From contig JAGYVD010000007.1 in NCBI GenBank assembly GCA_021209875.1, positions 4,216,001 to 4,280,000 of the forward strand: a stretch of DNA of 64,000 nt, written 5' to 3'. Of the stretch, positions 62,274 to 64,000 are shown in pieces. Each line of letters begins with the position of its first letter. The first letter of the stretch is position 1. The notes under the pieces were generated by a model, which saw only the letters and a program-made list of their open reading frames with translations, was not told where the DNA came from and made no database searches. Origin of the DNA: Rosellinia necatrix. Lineage: Eukaryota; Ascomycota; Sordariomycetes; Xylariales; Xylariaceae. The translations under genes were made by a program, and so were the position numbers.

Positions 62274-63818
62274 ATGGCAGATCGAGAGGACTCAGACCAA
62301 CCCCGGAAGCGGATCGCTGTCGCGGTAAGAGAGAAACGCCCTTCCCACGTTGACACCCACCCGCCCCTTTTCTCCGACCCGTGTTATTGGTTCCCCCATG
62401 GACTAGACTGACTCGGCAACGACGTGAAGTGTGGACGATGCCGCAAGCGAAAGATCCGGTGCAGTGGAGACCCGGGCAACGGAGGCCCTTGCTCCAACTG
62501 TAAGAACGCGGCCTACGAGCCGTGTCTATTCCTACGGGTACGAGATGCCTAAATGCCTACTACACCTTACGTCCAACCGAACTCCCCTTCATTCATCGCG
62601 GGATATGCCAACCCCAGTTCCTGACTCGAAATGTTCGTCTAGGTCTCGTCGACGGAAACCCCCCTAAAGGACACGAGCGACTACACCTACAACCTCGACG
62701 CGGCGCGAAATTACGCGCACCAGGCTCGCGGCCCCGTTTCACCGTTGAGTCCCCTGCCGCAATATGCCCATGACATCGTGGCCGGAGATGGCTTGAGCTC
62801 GTATCGCCAAAGCCCATACCCCTATGGTAGCAAAGGCTACTATCCAACCATGTCAGGATGGGCCAGTGCGTATCAGGATGATGGCAGTGTCGATTACGGC
62901 TTGAACTACTCATCATACCAAATAATAAACCAGGAGCCCACTCCGATGGTGTCTGGATATGGCCCATATCCCAGTGGCCGGAAGTCAGTCTACGTTGATC
63001 CGGAGACAACATCATACCCATACGGCAACCTCGTGCACCGGCCAGCCGTGAACAGCGAAGGCCAGGGCTTCTCCCTGTCGAGCATAGCAGCATCTCTCCC
63101 CAGCCCGTCAGATAGACTGCATTCCAGCGTCAACAGGACGCTGACGGGCACATCCACGTACCGGGGCGACGGGCTGCAGGCAGCATACGCCAACGCGAAA
63201 ACCACGTCGGCCAACGCCATGTCCGACGTAGCATACAGCACCCTGCAGCCAGCGTTCGAGACGCCCTACCCGACGACCAGCGCGCTCGCCTCGGCCATAG
63301 CCCACCGCGCGACCGCCCACGCCGACGCCACCTACCCCACGGGCGCCTCGACGGCGGCGGACCAACTATACGCGTCGGCCGACCCATCGATCCGGCCGGG
63401 CGAGGACGGCGGCGCGGGGCTCAGCTATGTTTATGGAGACGGCAAGCTGGGCGGCGGCGGTGGCGGCGGCGGCGGTGGCGGCTCGAGACGGGACTCTCAT
63501 TCGAGCGGCGGCGGCGGCATGAATTCGGGCTCCCTCCTGGCTAACGGCCAGGTCTATGTCCCGGAATCACACTCCGCCCACCACCCGGCGCCCCATACCT
63601 ACGTGATCCCGGGAGCGCCCTCGACCTCGCAGGGACGGGCTGTCATCGACGGGGAGGCGGCGGCAGGGGGCGCGACGGCAGGTGGCGTCGCAACCGCTGC
63701 CGCCGCTGCTTCTGGCGGTGCCGTCGGCCGTGGCAGCAGCGGCGGTGGTGGTGGCAGCGGATCCTCACATCGAGCAGCGGACAGCCACCGTCGATCTGCG
63801 GGTAGCCTGCGCGGATAG
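62274..63818 (+). CDS. Zn(II)2Cys6 transcription factor
   Basis: Exons 62274-62324, 62430-62537 and 62643-63818 (two 105-nt phase 0 introns) encode 444 aa. Splicing produces CGRCRKRKIRC, then SGDPGNGGPC, then SNCKNAAYEPC. This fits C-x2-C-x6-C-x9-C-x2-C-x7-C, the binuclear zinc cluster, at residues ~18-50. The region after it is Tyr/Ser-rich (YNLDAARNYAHQ, SPYPYGSKGYY, DYGLNYSSY), and the C-terminal third is Gly/Ala/Ser low complexity with GGC/GCC codon repeats. No fungal middle homology region is seen. The first two exons are tiny, so ORF-based calling would lose the DNA-binding domain. The target is unknown. Confidence 0.9.
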
Positions 63819-64000
63819 TCCCCCCCCGGCTCCCTCTCTCTCCTCGCTACTCTCTATCTCTCTTGCCCCCCCTTCGCGGAGAGAAGAATAAAAAGGGGGG
63901 GTAGGGGAGGAGGGGGGGTGTAGAGGCATAAAAATCCCCCGTCTGTTGGGTTTCCCTCGCCTGGACCACCCCGTCCCCCCGTCTCCCTGTCGACCACGTA
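63819..64000. other. 3' flank of the Zn2Cys6 gene, window edge
   Basis: A C-rich then G-rich flank contains a GGGGGG run at about 63894-63920. Nothing else can be supported before the window ends. Confidence 0.5.

Overview
This window is nuclear DNA from a filamentous ascomycete (Pezizomycotina, most likely Sordariomycetes). The evidence is short introns of 47-155 nt with GTRNGT donors, CTRAY branch sites and YAG acceptors; fungal versions of Sso1, Upf1, Ssn3, Sgf29 and a Zn2Cys6 regulator; fungal STAND-type proteins; and gene density of about one gene per 3-4 kb. No viral, plasmid, CRISPR or prokaryotic operon features were seen.

Layout, left to right (gene models were assembled by hand from splice sites and reading frames). 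A thioredoxin-fold AhpC/TSA protein (662-1856 +) is followed by the syntaxin SSO1 (3515-4605 -). Next is an aminoglycoside-phosphotransferase-like gene cut by one in-frame TAA (5096-6532 +), then a 2.2 kb gap with possible coding relics. A nine-exon IMP4 (8692-10322 -) diverges from an intronless UPF1 (11536-14826 +). A decayed NB-ARC/TPR NLR lies at 16117-19439 (-). A sugar transporter (21439-23127 +) converges on an Asp/Glu-racemase-like gene (23187-24232 -), followed by ARP2 (24979-26358 +), the Mediator kinase SSN3/CDK8 (27707-29805 +), an ARF6-type GTPase (31670-32473 -) and SAGA subunit SGF29 (34482-35559 -). A DUF7708-like STAND-type gene (37218-39315 -) sits head to head with a DUF7025/AAA+ ATPase (40186-44038 +). 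The right part holds an amino-acid/GABA-type permease (45407-47444 +), RNA polymerase I subunit RPA43 (47764-49185 -), an NmrA-like oxidoreductase (49834-50935 -), a small conserved fungal protein (53637-54218 +), an RRM-cyclophilin (55433-57025 +), a 5.2 kb gene-free stretch and a Zn2Cys6 protein (62274-63818 +).

The gene content mixes core housekeeping functions with accessory genes that look self-recognition- or immunity-like. The housekeeping functions are ribosome biogenesis, NMD, actin nucleation, exocytosis, transcription and pol I. The accessory genes are the dead NLR and the DUF7708/AAA+ pair. The most interesting observations are the single stop codon in a viral-type readthrough context, the intron-dense IMP4 with a 17-nt exon, the head-to-head STAND/AAA+ pair, the NLR decay by a duplication-flanked insertion, and a palindromic TACCTAGGTA motif that recurs between genes.
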